NCBI GenBank assembly: GCA_002898975.1
Contig: BEID01000049.1
Location: 1 to 7,933, forward strand
DNA length: 7,933 nt
Source: a bacterium HR27
Lineage (GTDB): Bacteria; Chloroflexota; Chloroflexia; Thermomicrobiales; Thermomicrobiaceae
Direction: 5' to 3'
Under the pieces are notes generated by a model. That model was not told where the DNA came from. It did no database searches and saw nothing but the letters and a program-made list of their open reading frames with translations. Shown in pieces: positions 1 to 5,883 of this stretch (its first letter is position 1; every line of letters begins with the position of its first letter). The position numbers and the translations under genes were made by a program.

Positions 1-504
1 GACACGGCCTGGCGCCAGCCGGTCGCGGTTGAGTCGTGCCACACGCAGGGCCGCGAAGGAGCGATCACAGCCGACGAGGAGGGCAGGGTGTGCTGGACCG
101 AGCGTCGCTGCGATGGCGATGACGATCGCGCCGCAACCGGTGCCGACGTCGACGCAACGCACGTGGTCGCGGCGACTGCGAAGGCGCTCTACCGTCCAGG
201 TGACGAGGAATTCGGTCTCCGGCCGCGGAATTAGCGTGTCGGGGGTCACGATGAAGTCGAGGCCATAGAACTCCCGGTGTCCGGTGAGATAGGCGACCGG
301 TTCCCCGAGGGCGCGGCGCTCGATCAGATGCCAGAACGGTTCTGTCGCTGCTTCGACCGGTTCCGGAAGGCGACGATAGAGTTCGGTGCGATCGATCCCG
401 AATACATGGGCGAGCAAGACTTCCGCATCCAGACGCGCTGACTCGATGCCTGCAGCGCGGAGCCGTTCGGTCGCGGCGCGGAGGAGATCGCGATAGGTCG
501 GCAC
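1..504 (-). CDS. prmC: PrmC, release factor glutamine methyltransferase (partial, C-terminus beyond window)
   Basis: N5-glutamine methyltransferase that uses S-adenosylmethionine to methylate the glutamine of the GGQ motif in peptide release factors in the cytoplasm. I translated 168 whole codons from a GTG at 504 down to position 1. The product starts [15 protein letters not shown], then [14 protein letters not shown], the usual N-terminal helical domain. It continues with [22 protein letters not shown] (about residues 98-104) and SAM-binding motif [16 protein letters not shown]. The catalytic NPPY motif should follow but lies past the left edge. The start was chosen because it fits the family N-terminus. 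It begins 11 bases after the prfA stop, and no strong Shine-Dalgarno is visible, so translation may be coupled to prfA. The neighbour encodes its substrate, RF1, a very common pairing. Confidence 0.95.
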   Translation of the reverse strand, partial: MPTYRDLLRAATERLRAAGIESARLDAEVLLAHVFGIDRTELYRRLPEPVEAATEPFWHLIERRALGEPVAYLTGHREFYGLDFIVTPDTLIPRPETEFLVTWTVERLRSRRDHVRCVDVGTGCGAIVIAIAATLGPAHPALLVGCDRSFAALRVARLNRDRLAPGRV

Positions 505-515
505 GGGATACCCGT

Positions 516-1607
516 TCAGCTGATGCCGGCAGCACGGAGTCGCTCGGTCGTCTCCAGTGCCTGGAGTTCCTGGACGAAGACATCGATCTCGCCGTCCAGG
601 ATCGCGGCCAGGTTGTTCACGGTGAGCTTGAGCCGGTGGTCCGTGACTCGATCCTGCGGGAAGTTGTAGGTACGCATCTTCTCTGCCCGTTCGCCGGTAC
701 CGACCTGCTGTCGGCGCAGCCCGGTGCGCTCTTCTTCCAGCTTGCGGCGCTGCAACTCGTAGAGCCGAGCACGGAGAACCGCCATCGCCTTGATCCGGTT
801 CTTCAGCTGCGAGCGCTCGTCCTGGCAACTCACCACGATCCCGGTCGGGAGATGGGTGATCCGCACAGCCGAGTCGGTGGTGTTGACGCTCTGCCCGCCG
901 TGGCCGCTCGAACGGAAGACCTCGATGCGCAGGTCGTTCTCGTCGATGTGCACCTCGACCTCGTCGGCCTCCGGTAGCACAGCGACCGTCGCTGTGGAGG
1001 TGTGGATGCGTCCGGACGACTCGGTGATCGGAACGCGCTGGACACGGTGCACGCCGCTCTCGTGCTTGAAGTGACTGTAGGCGCCCTTGCCGCGCACCTC
1101 GAAGATGATCTCCTTGAACCCACCGAGTTCGGTCGGGCTACTGGAGAGAACTTCCACTTTCCAGCCCTGCCGTTCGGCATACCGCGTGTACATCCGGAAG
1201 AGGTCAGCCGCGAAGAGAGCTGCCTCCTCGCCGCCCGTACCGGCCCGGATTTCGACGATGACGTCCTTCTCGTCGTTCGGATCACGCGGAACGAGCCGAC
1301 GCCGCAGGTCCTGGTAGAGCGTCTCGCGGTACTCGCGCAGGCGTTCGAGCTCGTCGGCCGCGAGCGCTGCCAGCTCCGGATCCTCGCCTTCCAGCAGCTC
1401 TTCTGCTTCGGCGATCTGGCGGTCGGTCTCCTTGAGCTGCCGGTAGACGGTGACGATCTCCTCCAGTTCGGCGCGTTCGCGACCGAGCTGGGCCAGCCGC
1501 TGCGGATCCGTCACGATCTCCGGGTCGGCCAGCAATCGCTCCAGTTCCTCGAACCGCTGTTCGAGTTCGGCCAGTTTATCGAGAACCGAAATGGTCTGTG
1601 TCGTCAT
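516..1607 (-). CDS. prfA: Peptide chain release factor 1 (RF1)
   Basis: Recognises UAA and UAG stop codons on the ribosome and triggers hydrolysis of peptidyl-tRNA. The 363-residue length is normal for RF1. Residues 1-105 are a charged helical domain. Next come the PCRF region ([22 protein letters not shown], in two parts around 119-140), the anticodon-like tripeptide PIT at 193-195, and the catalytic GGQ at 237-239 in [19 protein letters not shown]. The PxT tripeptide identifies RF1 rather than RF2, which carries SPF; E. coli RF1 has PAT, so the middle Ile is a mild variant. The ATG at 1607 follows a good Shine-Dalgarno, GGAGGGACACAG, which begins just after the TGA of the upstream gene (gap 13 bases). 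It is the third gene of the minus-strand operon and directly precedes prmC. Confidence 0.97.
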   Translation of the reverse strand: MTTQTISVLDKLAELEQRFEELERLLADPEIVTDPQRLAQLGRERAELEEIVTVYRQLKETDRQIAEAEELLEGEDPELAALAADELERLREYRETLYQDLRRRLVPRDPNDEKDVIVEIRAGTGGEEAALFAADLFRMYTRYAERQGWKVEVLSSSPTELGGFKEIIFEVRGKGAYSHFKHESGVHRVQRVPITESSGRIHTSTATVAVLPEADEVEVHIDENDLRIEVFRSSGHGGQSVNTTDSAVRITHLPTGIVVSCQDERSQLKNRIKAMAVLRARLYELQRRKLEEERTGLRRQQVGTGERAEKMRTYNFPQDRVTDHRLKLTVNNLAAILDGEIDVFVQELQALETTERLRAAGIS

Positions 1608-1620
1608 CTGTGTCCCTCCA

Positions 1621-2106
1621 TCAGCCGGGCCGTGCGGTCCGGCAGAGTTCGAGCGCGCGCTGAGCTGCTTCCTCGGCCGTCGTCACCTCGATGAGTCGGG
1701 CACCCGCGCGCTCGAGCAAGCCAGGATCGAGCGACCACGTACGGAGCGCGATGACCGGGCGCCCGAGCTTCAGCGCCAGCGCGATCTCCGAGAGCGTGCC
1801 GAGCCCGCCGCCGATTGCGATCACGACCTCGCCCGAAGCGACGACGACCGCGTTGCGCGCTTCGCCGATCCCCGTGCAGATCGGATAATCGATCCACTCG
1901 TTCGCCTCACGCGGGTCGGTACCCGGCAAGATGCCGATCGTCGTACCGCCCGCTCGCTTCGCCCCGCGGGAGACAGCTGCCATCGCCCCACCACGGCCGC
2001 CGCAGAGCACTGTGGCACCGGCTCGGGCCAGCAGCTCACCGAGTCGTTCCGCTAGGGCGACTTCCTCATCGGTCGCTTCGTTGGGGCCGCAGACAGCAAT
2101 CAGCAT
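1621..2106 (-). CDS. SLOG/LOG-like Rossmann-fold protein (TIGR00725 type), function unknown
   Basis: 161 residues forming one Rossmann-like domain of the SLOG (LOG/TIGR00725) type. Visible landmarks are the N-terminal strand [11 protein letters not shown], the glycine-rich GGRGGAMAA at 36-44, [19 protein letters not shown] at 61-79, GEARNAVVV at 81-89, and [12 protein letters not shown] at 98-109. The last corresponds to the PGGxGTxxE nucleotide or ribose-phosphate loop of LOG phosphoribohydrolases, but the proline is replaced by glycine and the block containing the LOG catalytic arginine reads GEARN. It is therefore not safely a cytokinin-activating LOG or lysine decarboxylase, although such names are often transferred. 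The ATG at 2106 has a Shine-Dalgarno overlapping the thpR stop (TGAGGGACACCC). Gaps are 9 bases to thpR and 13 to prfA, so it is co-transcribed with RNA and translation genes. A nucleotide-related substrate is an inference. Confidence 0.85.
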   Translation of the reverse strand: MLIAVCGPNEATDEEVALAERLGELLARAGATVLCGGRGGAMAAVSRGAKRAGGTTIGILPGTDPREANEWIDYPICTGIGEARNAVVVASGEVVIAIGGGLGTLSEIALALKLGRPVIALRTWSLDPGLLERAGARLIEVTTAEEAAQRALELCRTARPG

Positions 2107-2115
2107 GGGTGTCCC

Positions 2116-2691
2116 TCAGCCGAGCGGGAACTCTTCGATCACGGTGTAGCGTGGCCCCGAGCGGAAGAGTTCGCTCCGGTACAACGTGAGGCGCTCGACC
2201 GGGAAGGCCACGGGCGGAAGCCGGCCGAGGCGTTGCAGCTCCTGCGGAAGGCCACGGAGCGTGCCCAAGTCCTCGGGCCGAACGCGGGCGGGCGTGATGT
2301 GCGGGTGGAAGCGACGAGTCTCGCTCGCTTCAGCGAAGTTTCCCGCATGGAGCTCGACCCGCTCGACCAGTTCCAGTAGGGCGGGTAGGTGCCCGTCGAC
2401 CCCAAGCCAGAGGACACGAGGCCGTTCAGGGTGCGGAAAGACACCAGCCCCCGCCACCCGCAGCAGGAACGGCTGCACCCCGCGCACGCTCGCTTGCAGT
2501 GCAGCGACGAGGTTCGGAACCGCTTCGGTCGCCACCGAGCCGAAGAAGCGAACGGTGAGATGGCTACTAGCCGGATCGACCCATTTGGCCCGGTATCCGC
2601 GTGCCTGCAGGTACGCGATCGCTGCTGCGACCCGTTCACGAACGCTTTCTGGCAATGATAAGGCGGCAAAAAGCCGCCACTCTTCACGCAT
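2116..2691 (-). CDS. thpR: RNA 2',3'-cyclic phosphodiesterase (2H family)
   Basis: A 2H-superfamily phosphoesterase that opens 2',3'-cyclic phosphate ends of RNA; earlier family names were 2'-5' RNA ligase or LigT. Both HxTx catalytic motifs are present: HLTV at residues 44-47 and HITP at 131-134, counted from the ATG at 2691. The family context is clear, with RLFAALSLPE at the N-terminus, YRAKWVDPASSHLTVRFFG, VLWLGV and ETRRFHPHITPARV. I chose the ATG at 2691 (191 residues) because family members usually begin a few residues before RLF; it has a GAGG 10 bases upstream. An ATG at 2718 would add nine residues (MRESRGRAA), and a -10 box ends only 8 bases before it, so that form would come from a nearly leaderless transcript. 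This is the first gene of the minus-strand operon. Confidence 0.92.
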   Translation of the reverse strand: MREEWRLFAALSLPESVRERVAAAIAYLQARGYRAKWVDPASSHLTVRFFGSVATEAVPNLVAALQASVRGVQPFLLRVAGAGVFPHPERPRVLWLGVDGHLPALLELVERVELHAGNFAEASETRRFHPHITPARVRPEDLGTLRGLPQELQRLGRLPPVAFPVERLTLYRSELFRSGPRYTVIEEFPLG

Positions 2692-2705
2692 GGCGGCGCG
2701 ACCTC

Positions 2706-2734
2706 GTGACTCTCGCATTCACTTTCAGTATACC
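2706..2734 (+). promoter_or_regulatory. Candidate divergent promoter for the plus-strand operon
   Basis: On the plus strand GTGACT (2706-2711) is followed after 17 bases by TATACC (2729-2734), each four of six matches to the sigma-70 consensus. It shares the palindromic GTATAC (2728-2733) with the minus-strand -10 box. Use of this promoter would give a leader of about 145 bases before the zinc-ribbon gene. A second weak possibility is TACGAT at 2857-2862, without a good -35. Confidence 0.3.
2727..2732 (-). promoter_or_regulatory. Candidate -10 box for the thpR-SLOG-prfA-prmC operon
   Basis: TATACT on the minus strand (five of six matches to TATAAT), in a short AT-rich patch of otherwise GC-rich DNA. 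Transcription would begin near 2719-2721, at or just before the ATG at 2718 and about 28 bases before the preferred ATG at 2691. No convincing -35 box is seen at 16-19 bases (GGATCG at 17), so the promoter may be activator-dependent or the element may serve the opposite strand. Confidence 0.5.
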
Positions 2735-2886
2735 CGAATGCGGTCGCGCCGATCCGTGTCATGTCCAGCCTGACGACCCATCAGGAGTGGTTGTCCGATG
2801 TTCCTGGGCAGGTCGCCGGCTGACGGGGCGTCGTGGCTGCTGGCTGGCGTCCGTCGTACGATGGAAGGCGGTGACGAGGAGGTTGT
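2735..2886. other. Divergent intergenic region, no gene seen
   Basis: About 150 bases separate the two divergent operons. I find no convincing short gene, no RNA motif and no terminator. Its 3' end carries the strong Shine-Dalgarno AGGAGG (2877-2882), which decides the GTG start at 2887. GC content is high throughout apart from the GTATAC patch at its left border. Confidence 0.5.
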
Positions 2887-3141
2887 GTGGAGGAGCAACG
2901 GGCTGTCTCCACGAGCAACGATCTCGATCTTCCGTTCCCGATCGAGCGGCTGCGTGGTCGGATCGTGTTCTGTACCGACTGCGGGAGTCCGCTCGCCGTG
3001 TTCCGGCGGCGTCGCTTTTATGCGTTGCGCGCTGACGTGCTCGAGACATCGCAGGGTGGCGTGCTCGTCTGTCGTAGCTGTGGGAAACGGTACGCGGCCC
3101 GCGAGCTCCTCGCGACCGATCGTCGTGCTCGGCGCCGGTGA
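2887..3141 (+). CDS. Small zinc-ribbon protein, function unknown
   Basis: An 84-residue protein with two CxxC knuckles, CTDC at 29-32 and CRSC at 62-65, separated by 29 residues. This is the layout of a treble-clef or zinc-ribbon domain binding one zinc ion. Between the knuckles lies RRRRFYALRADV, and the C-terminus is very basic (DRRARRR), which would suit nucleic-acid or ribosome contact; that role is inferred. No signal peptide or membrane segment is seen. The GTG start follows GAGGAGG closely and is the only sensible start in frame. I do not recognise a named family. It heads the plus-strand operon, 49 bases before pheA. The symmetry of its Cys pairs and the good ribosome-binding site make it a real gene rather than a chance frame. 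Confidence 0.75.
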   Translation: MEEQRAVSTSNDLDLPFPIERLRGRIVFCTDCGSPLAVFRRRRFYALRADVLETSQGGVLVCRSCGKRYAARELLATDRRARRR

Positions 3142-3164
3142 GGAGCGGTATGCTCACCGGTGAG
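3135..3164. repeat. Three CCGGTGAG half-sites (direct plus inverted) before pheA
   Basis: CCGGTGAG at 3135-3142, its reverse complement CTCACCGG at 3153-3160, and CCGGTGAG again at 3157-3164. The last two overlap to form the perfect 12-base palindrome CTCACCGGTGAG (3153-3164). The first two could form an 8-bp RNA hairpin with a 10-base loop that includes the stop codon of the zinc-ribbon gene. No T-run follows, so it is not an ordinary terminator. The palindrome overlaps a possible -10 box TATGCT (3149-3154), so an operator is possible. Confidence 0.55.
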
Positions 3165-3190
3165 AGAAACTGTATCGCGGAGGACACACT

Positions 3191-4054
3191 GTGCTGCGAC
3201 TCGCCTATCTGGGGCCACCGGGGACGTTCACCGAGGAGGCTGCGCTCCGTTATGCCGAGCGGGAGCCGGCGGAACTGATCGCGTTCGGGTCGATGCCGGC
3301 ACTCGTTTCAGCAGTGGAGACAGGTCTCGCGGACCGTGCGATCTTGCCGATCGAGAATTCGCTTGAGGGAACGGTCAGTACCACCGTCGACCTCCTCATC
3401 CACGAGACCGATCTCAAGATCTGCGCCGAGTTGATTCTCCCGGTGCGTCACTTCTTGCTCGCCCACCCTGGCACGCGGCTCGAGGAGATCCGGGTGGTGC
3501 TCTCGCATCCGCAGGCGCTCGGGCAGTGCCGTCGTTTCCTGGAACGGTGCCTGCCGCACGCCGAACAGGTGGCAGCGCTCAGTACCGCCGCCGCGGTCGC
3601 TGAGGTGATGCGGAGCGATGACCGCTCGCGCGCTGCTATCGGAACGCTTCGCGCGGCCGAACTCTACGGGGCAGCGGTGCTGGCGCGCGATATTCAGGAT
3701 CAGAAGAGCAACGCGACCCGTTTCGTCGTGCTGGCACTGGAAGATGCCGAGCCGACCGGGGTCGATCGCACGTCGCTCTGCTTTACGGTGAAGCGCAACG
3801 TGCCGGGGGCGCTGGTCGAGGTGCTGAACGAGCTAGCGGTCGCGCAGATTCAGATGACGAAAGTCGAGAGCCGGCCGATGAAGTCGGTGCTCGGTGAGTA
3901 CGTGTTCCTCGTCGATATCGAGGGGCACCGGAAAGATCCGCACATCGCTGCGGCACTGCAGCGGATGGCCGAAAAGGCTGCCGAGATCAAGATCTTCGGC
4001 TCGTATCCGCGCGACGAAGACGGGTTGAACGGAACCCGCGCCTTGCGCGACTGA
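3191..4054 (+). CDS. pheA: Prephenate dehydratase with C-terminal ACT domain
   Basis: Converts prephenate to phenylpyruvate, the committed step of phenylalanine synthesis, in the cytoplasm. 287 residues is typical of a stand-alone dehydratase; no chorismate mutase domain is fused. Landmarks are LAYLGPPGTFTEEAAL (4-19), ILPIENSLEGTVSTTVDLL (51-69), VLSHPQALGQCRRFLE (103-118), and the catalytic block SNATRFVVLA (173-182) with the key Thr of TRF at 176. The ACT domain starts near 194 and carries the phenylalanine-binding signatures GALVEVL (206-212) and ESRP (226-229), so feedback inhibition by phenylalanine is expected from the family. The GTG start at 3191 has GGAGG seven bases upstream. It ends 12 bases before the preferred start of rsmD. 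Confidence 0.96.
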   Translation: MLRLAYLGPPGTFTEEAALRYAEREPAELIAFGSMPALVSAVETGLADRAILPIENSLEGTVSTTVDLLIHETDLKICAELILPVRHFLLAHPGTRLEEIRVVLSHPQALGQCRRFLERCLPHAEQVAALSTAAAVAEVMRSDDRSRAAIGTLRAAELYGAAVLARDIQDQKSNATRFVVLALEDAEPTGVDRTSLCFTVKRNVPGALVEVLNELAVAQIQMTKVESRPMKSVLGEYVFLVDIEGHRKDPHIAAALQRMAEKAAEIKIFGSYPRDEDGLNGTRALRD

Positions 4055-4066
4055 GGGGTGAGCGGC

Positions 4067-4651
4067 ATGCGGGTGATCGGCGGGACGGCACGTGGGCGGC
4101 GTTTGAAGGCGCCACGAGGTCTCCGGACCCGGCCGATGGCCGACAAGATTCGCGAAGCCCTCTTCGCGATGCTGGATTCTCTCGGCATACGGCCGCGGCG
4201 GGTTCTCGACCTCTACGCTGGGAGCGGCGCGATCGGGATCGAAGCGCTCTCTCGGGGTGCCGAGTGGGTCGACTTCGTTGAGCGGAGCGCCGCAGCCTGC
4301 GCCGTAATTCGAGACAACCTGGCGGCGACCGGATTCGCGGACCGGGCAGCGGTTCACTGTACGACCGTCCAGGCTTTCCTGCGCCGTCCGCCGCGTGGCG
4401 ACCCGTACGACTTCGTCATCATGGACCCACCGTACGCCGACCCGACGATCCACGAGACAATGGTGGCGGTCGCGCATTCGCCTCATGTGCGCGATGGAAC
4501 AGTCCTGGTGATCGGACATTCGCCGCGCGTATCGATGCCGGAGCAACTGAACGGACTCGAGCAGCTGCGCGATCGGTGCCACGGGGACAGCTGCGTCGCG
4601 ATCTATGTCATTCGGCGTGGTGCGTCGAGCGAAAGCGAGGCAGAAGCGTGA
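4067..4651 (+). CDS. rsmD: 16S rRNA (guanine(966)-N2)-methyltransferase RsmD
   Basis: SAM-dependent enzyme that methylates G966 of 16S rRNA (E. coli numbering) during small-subunit assembly. 194 residues, normal for the family. It begins MRVIGGTARGRRLKAP, the classic RsmD N-terminus, then TRPMADKIREALFAML (21-36), SAM motif I VLDLYAGSGAIGIEAL (46-61), acidic FVERS (70-74) and the catalytic DPPY at 120-123. I chose ATG 4067 because it gives this N-terminus and has GAGGGG 8 bases upstream; a GTG at 4058 would add only three residues and has no site of its own. Its stop overlaps the coaD start by four bases (GTGA), so the two are translationally coupled. The rsmD-coaD order is widespread in bacteria. 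Confidence 0.95.
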   Translation: MRVIGGTARGRRLKAPRGLRTRPMADKIREALFAMLDSLGIRPRRVLDLYAGSGAIGIEALSRGAEWVDFVERSAAACAVIRDNLAATGFADRAAVHCTTVQAFLRRPPRGDPYDFVIMDPPYADPTIHETMVAVAHSPHVRDGTVLVIGHSPRVSMPEQLNGLEQLRDRCHGDSCVAIYVIRRGASSESEAEA

Positions 4652-5151
4652 AGCATGTCGCGTTCTATCCGGGAACGTTCGACCCGATCACGAATGGGCA
4701 TGTCGACGTGGCACAGCGTGCGGCCCGGCTCTTCGATTTCCTCATCGTCGGCATCTATGCGGGGCACGAGGGGCGCTCCAAGCAGCCGCTCTTTACCGCT
4801 GAAGAACGGCGTGAGCTAGCCGAACGGGCGTTGCGTGGATTGCCGAACGTGCGCGTTGACGTGTTCAGCGGGCTCGCGGTAGACTACGCGCGTGCCGTGG
4901 GGGCACAGGCGATCGTCCGGGGGCTGCGCGCAGTCTCCGACTTCGAGTACGAGTTCTCGCTGGCGCACATGAATCGGCATCTGGCGCCGGATGTCGATGT
5001 CGTGTGTCTGATGACCAGCGCGCGGTACTCGTTCATCAGCTCGAGCATGATCAAGGAGGTCGCGCAGCTCGGTGGAGACTTGACCGGTCTCGTGCCCGAG
5101 CACGTCGCGGAAGCCCTGGTACGCAAGTTTCGGGCGCTCGTGGGGGAGTGA
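4648..5151 (+). CDS. coaD: Phosphopantetheine adenylyltransferase
   Basis: Transfers AMP from ATP to 4'-phosphopantetheine to make dephospho-CoA, the penultimate step of coenzyme A synthesis. 167 residues, close to the usual 160. It is a nucleotidyltransferase with AFYPGTFDPITNGH at 5-18 (the TxGH motif is TNGH at 15-18), IVRGLRAVSDFEYEF at 89-103, TSARYSFISSSMIKEVAQLG at 123-142 with the ISSSxxKE ATP-binding signature, and a C-terminal helix. The GTG at 4648 is preferred over an upstream ATG at 4576 in the same frame: the latter would add 24 residues unlike the family, while the GTG has GAGG seven bases upstream and a four-base overlap with the rsmD stop. The next gene begins five bases after the stop. 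Confidence 0.96.
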   Translation: MKHVAFYPGTFDPITNGHVDVAQRAARLFDFLIVGIYAGHEGRSKQPLFTAEERRELAERALRGLPNVRVDVFSGLAVDYARAVGAQAIVRGLRAVSDFEYEFSLAHMNRHLAPDVDVVCLMTSARYSFISSSMIKEVAQLGGDLTGLVPEHVAEALVRKFRALVGE

Positions 5152-5156
5152 GGGCG

Positions 5157-5645
5157 ATGGCGACTGTAGACGAAGTGCGAGGCTACCCGATCGCTGAGCC
5201 GACTCCCGATCTCTACCAGATCTTGGAACGGCTAGAGGCGCTGGTCGAGCGCGGATCACGAGTACCGTTCAGTAGCAAAATCATGGTCGATGAAGCGGAA
5301 ATCTCGGCTCTCATCGAAGAGCTCCGGCACGCGTTTCCCCGTGAATTGCGGCAAGCCAAGCGGGTGCTGCAGGAGCGGCAGAAGATCATCACCGAAGCCC
5401 AGCTCGAGGCGCAACGGATCCTGGCGACCGCACAGGAGCGTGCGCAGTATCTCATGAGCGAGCAGGGCATCATGAACGAGACCCGGGCTCGTTGCGAAGA
5501 GATGCTGCGGCAGGCGAAAGAACAACGACAGCGAGCGATCGACGAGGCGAACCGATACGCCCGAGAAGTGATCGAGAAGGCAGAAGCGGCGGTGCTCGAT
5601 GCCGCCAGTCACCTGCAGCGGGTGAAGAGGGAACTGATGCGCTGA
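5157..5645 (+). CDS. Coiled-coil protein resembling SepIVA / DivIVA-like family
   Basis: 162 residues, predicted almost wholly helical. A short N-terminal segment DLYQILERLEALVERG (18-33) is followed by RVPFSSKIMVDEAEI (35-49) and LIEELRHAFPRELRQAKRVL (52-71). From about 70 to the end runs a long Ala/Glu/Gln/Arg-rich coiled coil with repeated EAxxEAQRIL and RAIDEANRYAREVIEKAEAA patterns. No membrane helix is seen, although such proteins are often misnamed ATP synthase subunit B. From memory, the order of N-terminal segment, P-S-rich strand, LIDDI-type helix and coiled coil resembles mycobacterial SepIVA, and actinobacteria keep a related gene beside rsmD-coaD. A role in cell division or envelope growth is inferred. 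The ATG at 5157 was chosen over ATG 5004, which lies inside coaD; GGGGGAG is 8 bases upstream. Confidence 0.85.
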   Translation: MATVDEVRGYPIAEPTPDLYQILERLEALVERGSRVPFSSKIMVDEAEISALIEELRHAFPRELRQAKRVLQERQKIITEAQLEAQRILATAQERAQYLMSEQGIMNETRARCEEMLRQAKEQRQRAIDEANRYAREVIEKAEAAVLDAASHLQRVKRELMR

Positions 5646-5677
5646 GTAGGACGCTGGACGAGCGCTCGAAATTCATG

Positions 5678-5712
5678 CGGCCGGTGGGTCTGGCTCGCCG
5701 GCTGTCGTTTTT
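5678..5712 (+). terminator. Probable intrinsic terminator of the zinc-ribbon to coiled-coil operon
   Basis: GCCGGTGGG (5680-5688) pairs with CTCGCCGGC (5694-5702) around a five-base loop, with two G-U wobbles; two to three further mostly wobble pairs extend the base. A T5 run follows at 5708-5712 after the spacer TGTCG. It lies about 35 bases after the coiled-coil stop, a sensible place for an operon end. The spacer before the T-run makes it weaker than the hairpin at 5930-5966. Confidence 0.5.
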
Positions 5713-5802
5713 GTGGATAGGACGATGCTCCATGTGGCCGCGGTGCTGCCGGGAAAGCGAGGTGGTACGGAGGCCAGTGCTGCCGCAGACCGGGAATGTG
5801 TC
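5713..5802. other. Intergenic stretch before the pyr promoter, no gene supported
   Basis: Between the probable terminator and the pyr promoter. A 51-codon frame opens at ATG 5725 and closes at TGA 5878, but it runs across the promoter and has no family resemblance, so I do not call it. No other signal is seen. Confidence 0.5.
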
Positions 5803-5831
5803 TTGACGAGGCTCGTTCGGAGGGGTATACT
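5803..5831 (+). promoter_or_regulatory. Strong sigma-70 type promoter of the pyrC-carA operon
   Basis: TTGACG (5803-5808) is separated by exactly 17 bases from TATACT (5826-5831), each five of six matches to consensus. Transcription should start near 5838-5841. An inverted repeat flanks the -10 box: CGTTCG at 5814-5819 and CGAACG at 5839-5844, which could be an operator. This is the best promoter in the window. Confidence 0.85.
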
Positions 5832-5883
5832 ACCGCTTCGAACGTCGGTGTCTGGTGTACGGACGCGGGTGACTGGGTGAGGC

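Noticed and set aside
65..583. 172-residue minus-strand frame rich in Arg and Ser overlapping prmC and the prfA end
   Set aside because: Out-of-phase shadow; the true prmC frame starts at GTG 504 and shows PrmC motifs.
1002..1694. 230-residue plus-strand frame opposite prfA
   Set aside because: Shadow of the well-supported prfA gene on the other strand; no domain signature.
3135..3160. Hairpin after the zinc-ribbon gene as an intrinsic terminator
   Set aside because: The stem is followed by TGAGAGAAAC with no T-run, so termination is not supported.
4576..4647. N-terminal extension of coaD from ATG 4576
   Set aside because: Adds 24 residues unlike any CoaD and lies within rsmD; GTG 4648 gives the standard N-terminus and a GTGA overlap.
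5725..5880. 51-codon open frame from ATG 5725 ending just before pyrC
   Set aside because: It crosses the strong pyr promoter, has only a weak ribosome site and shows no family signature; probably chance.
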